A stretch of 64,000 bases of DNA from Elusimicrobiota bacterium (GTDB lineage: Bacteria; Elusimicrobiota; Elusimicrobia; FEN-1173): assembly GCA_016721625.1 (NCBI GenBank), contig JADKHR010000001.1, positions 1,116,001 to 1,180,000 of the forward strand, given 5' to 3'. Every line of letters begins with the position of its first letter. Position 1 is the first letter of the stretch. This document shows, one piece after another, positions 61,953 to 64,000 of the stretch. A program made the translations under genes and the position numbers. Under the pieces are notes generated by a model that was not told the origin of the DNA, made no database searches, and was given only the letters and a program-made list of their open reading frames with translations.

Positions 61953-62708
61953 TCACGCGACGGCCCCGCGGTGTTTTAAAATCGCCTCCACCCGCGCCAC
62001 GTCCTCGGGGCGGTCCACGCCGATGGAATCGTCCGGCGTCACCGCCACTCGCAGGCGGACGCCGTTTTCCAAGGCGCGCAACTGTTCCAGCTTCTCCGCC
62101 GTCTCAAAAAAACCCGCCGGCCAGCGAACGAAGGCCCGCAGGGTTTCCGGGCGAAAGGAATAGACGCCCAGATGCTTGAACAAAAATCGGTTGGAGGGCG
62201 GCGCCGCCGGCGCGCCGTCCCGGAAAAAGGGAAGCGGAGCCCGGGAAAAATAAAGGGAATCCCCGCGTTTGTCCACCAAGACTTTGACCGCGTTGGGATC
62301 CGGCCAATCCGACGCCGTCAACGCCGTGGCCGCCGTCCCCAACCCCACCGACGGGTCGGCGTGAAGCCGAAGGACTTTCCGCAAGGTCCGCGCGGTCATG
62401 AGCGGTTCGTCCCCTTGGATGTTCAGATACAACCCCGCCCGGATTTTGCGGGCGACCTCGGCGACGCGGTCCGTGCCGCTCCGGCACTTTTCCGACGTCA
62501 AGACCGCCTCGCCTCCGAAGCCCCGAACGGCCTCCGCGATGCGCCCATCGTCCGTGGCCACCACCACCCGGGGAAGGGCCTTCCGCGCGGCGTTCCACAC
62601 CCACCAGATCATGGGCCGGCCCGCGATGGGCGCCAGAGGCTTGCCCGGAAACCGTTGGGCCGCGTACCGCGCGGGGATGACGCCCAAAACCGTTCGATCG
62701 AGCGTCAC
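61953..62708 (-). CDS. kdsB: 3-deoxy-manno-octulosonate cytidylyltransferase
   Basis: This 251-residue enzyme activates KDO with CTP for lipopolysaccharide. It has VIPARYAAQRFPGKPLAPIAGRPMI, ATDDGRI, GTDRVAEV and NIQGDEPLM. GTG at 62708 is the start; its GTGA overlaps the rfaE1 stop, so they are coupled. The length is normal. Presence implies a Gram-negative cell. Confidence 0.94.
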   Translation of the reverse strand: MTLDRTVLGVIPARYAAQRFPGKPLAPIAGRPMIWWVWNAARKALPRVVVATDDGRIAEAVRGFGGEAVLTSEKCRSGTDRVAEVARKIRAGLYLNIQGDEPLMTARTLRKVLRLHADPSVGLGTAATALTASDWPDPNAVKVLVDKRGDSLYFSRAPLPFFRDGAPAAPPSNRFLFKHLGVYSFRPETLRAFVRWPAGFFETAEKLEQLRALENGVRLRVAVTPDDSIGVDRPEDVARVEAILKHRGAVA

Positions 62709-63670
62709 GGCCGAAGCGCTTCTTTCAGTTCGGCGGGGCTCACCGTGGCGGTTCCCAGTTTGGCCACCACGACCCCCGCGGCCGCGTTGGCGATGCGGGC
62801 CGCCGCGTCCAAAGACGCGCCCGCGGCCAAGGACAAGCTTAAAGTGGCGATGACGGTGTCGCCGGCGCCGGTCACGTCGAAAACCTCCCGGGCCTGGGAG
62901 GGAATGTGCAGGGGGGGGCGGTCTTCCCGGTACAGGCTCATGCCGCGCTCGCTCCGGGTGATCAACACCGAATGGCACCGCAAACGACGGAGGATCCGTC
63001 GGCCCAGCTCGTCCACCTCTTGGTCGTTTTTGGGCGGCAGAGCGCGCATCCCTTCCGTGGCCTCTTTCAGGTTGGGCGTGATGCAATCCACGCCCCGATA
63101 ACTTAAGAAATGCTCGATTTTAGGGTCCACCGTCACGAGTTTGCCTTGCCGATGGGCCCAGCCCAGGACGCTCTTCAAAAGCCGGGCGTTCACCAACCCT
63201 TTGCCGTAATCCGAAAGAACGACCCCCTTCGAACCGGAAAGACGCTCGCGCACGCTGGCCAAAATTTTATCCACGAGGCCGTGCGAAAAGGGGGAACGGT
63301 TTTCCCGATCGAACCGCACCACCTGTTGGTGCCCGGCCAACACGCGGGTTTTGAGGATGGTCGGACGGGAACCGTCGGCCACCACGCCGGACACGTCCAC
63401 GCCGCGATCGCGTAGCGAAGCGAGCAATCGGTCCCCGTCCGCGTCTTGGCCCACCAGGGACACCAGGATCGGGCGTCCGCCCAGGGCGGCGATGTTGGCG
63501 GCCACGTTGCCCGCGCCGCCGGGCATGAACTCTTCATGCTGAACGTCCACCACGGGGACCGGGGCCTCGGGAGAGAGACGGCTCACCGCCCCGCGGATGT
63601 AGCGGTCCACCATCAAGTCCCCCACCACGAGGACGGGGATTCCCTCAAACTTTCTCGTAGGACCTGGCAT
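62705..63670 (-). CDS. rfaE1: D-glycero-beta-D-manno-heptose-7-phosphate kinase domain (RfaE1-like)
   Basis: This 321-residue PfkB-type kinase has VVGDLMVDRYI, the signature GGAGNVAANIAALGG, LSDYGKG and VTGAGDTVIA. It phosphorylates heptose 7-phosphate for LPS inner core. The nucleotidyltransferase half of HldE is absent. A TATAAT ends 7 bp from the ATG, so the transcript may be leaderless, as for other genes here. Confidence 0.9.
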   Translation of the reverse strand: MPGPTRKFEGIPVLVVGDLMVDRYIRGAVSRLSPEAPVPVVDVQHEEFMPGGAGNVAANIAALGGRPILVSLVGQDADGDRLLASLRDRGVDVSGVVADGSRPTILKTRVLAGHQQVVRFDRENRSPFSHGLVDKILASVRERLSGSKGVVLSDYGKGLVNARLLKSVLGWAHRQGKLVTVDPKIEHFLSYRGVDCITPNLKEATEGMRALPPKNDQEVDELGRRILRRLRCHSVLITRSERGMSLYREDRPPLHIPSQAREVFDVTGAGDTVIATLSLSLAAGASLDAAARIANAAAGVVVAKLGTATVSPAELKEALRP

Positions 63671-63677
63671 GGGGCGA

Positions 63678-63683
63678 ATTATA
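63678..63683 (-). promoter_or_regulatory. -10 box 7 bp before rfaE1
   Basis: TATAAT on the minus strand with no clear -35; the ATG follows after 7 bp. Confidence 0.4.
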
Positions 63684-63706
63684 CTAAAAACCCCCGCTCG
63701 ATCATC

Positions 63707-64000
63707 TCAGGGAGTCGAAGCGGCCATGGAAGGGCCCATCCCGGACGGCGAAAGAGGAACCCCGGGCCGATAGTCTTTCATCTCCGCATCAAAAGACCCT
63801 ACCATCACTTTGGAGCGTAGAAGGACGGGGACGTGGGGAAAATCTTCCGTGACCCAAACCTCCAGCCGACCCTTGGCCTGGAAGATCCCCTCCCCGGCGA
63901 GGACGGGTTCCAGCCGCAGGCATTGGAAACGGCCCGCCGGGACGCGGACCGATTCCCGTCGCAGGACCCGCACGACCAAGGGCCAGGTGGTGGCGCCGGA
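63707..64000 (-). CDS. DUF3108 protein, 5' end outside window
   Basis: The last ~97 residues of a longer protein. The text VRVPAGRFQCLRLEPV, LEVWVTEDFPHVPVLLRSKV and VGSFDAEMKDY matches the C-terminus of DUF3108 envelope proteins. The start lies beyond 64000. It precedes rfaE1 by 36 bp on the same strand. Confidence 0.75.
   Translation of the reverse strand, partial: SGATTWPLVVRVLRRESVRVPAGRFQCLRLEPVLAGEGIFQAKGRLEVWVTEDFPHVPVLLRSKVMVGSFDAEMKDYRPGVPLSPSGMGPSMAASTP

Overview
The window is GC-rich bacterial DNA with Gram-negative envelope genes: KDO and heptose sugar synthesis (kdsB, rfaE1), a TolC-type outer-membrane protein and a beta-barrel protein. It also carries 2-oxoacid:ferredoxin oxidoreductase, a NAD-type isocitrate dehydrogenase, a PilB-type ATPase and two members of a large secreted family with an IQD-x-H motif. 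From memory, that family occurs in candidate-phylum bacteria such as Omnitrophota and Elusimicrobiota. That lineage is an inference; no rRNA gene is present to test it.

Layout. 1-7.57 kb is chromosome: the end of a secreted TraB/Tiki-like gene, korAB, an SPFH-SPFH-RNB ribonuclease operon and a small zinc-ribbon protein. 7.93-36.96 kb reads as an integrated genomic island. Its right end is the 3' half of an intact tRNA-His gene, its left end is an 18-bp direct repeat of that 3' half, and a serine recombinase gene runs into the tRNA at the right end. Inside the island two ~3.2-kb inverted arms (8.08-11.27 and 31.26-34.42 kb) each hold an IS481-family insertion sequence and a 249-bp tandem repeat array. 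They enclose ~20 kb of metal-resistance genes: two CDF exporters plus a third short CDF-like one, a ZIP transporter, an ArsR repressor with a palindromic operator, a PII-like protein, a CzcC/CzcA efflux system with no visible CzcB, a divergent ECF sigma/anti-sigma/CnrX-like sensor unit, small periplasmic metal-binding proteins, a Cu-type P1B ATPase and an HD-GYP phosphodiesterase. A separate minus-strand block (12.0-14.3 kb) encodes a DUF2726 protein, a CsoR-like protein without metal ligands and a DUF1016-thermonuclease fusion.

37-64 kb is chromosome again: nfu; idh-ndk; trxA-tlpA-polA-mutM-coaE followed by a giant secreted protein; a glcDE fusion with glcF; an ACT-domain regulator with def; mdh-DUF3276-coaX-outer-membrane protein; pilB with a GAF/HD-GYP protein; and DUF3108-rfaE1-kdsB-pyrG with a small membrane protein.

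Several genes (the giant protein, the thermonuclease fusion, the island HD-GYP and both transposases) are broken by one- or two-base deletions, several of them next to short homopolymers, while reading frames remain otherwise clean. This looks more like consensus error in the assembly than gene decay, so 'pseudogene' calls here need read-level checking. The 3.2-kb inverted arms also make the orientation of the 20-kb metal block uncertain, either biologically (inversion) or in the assembly.
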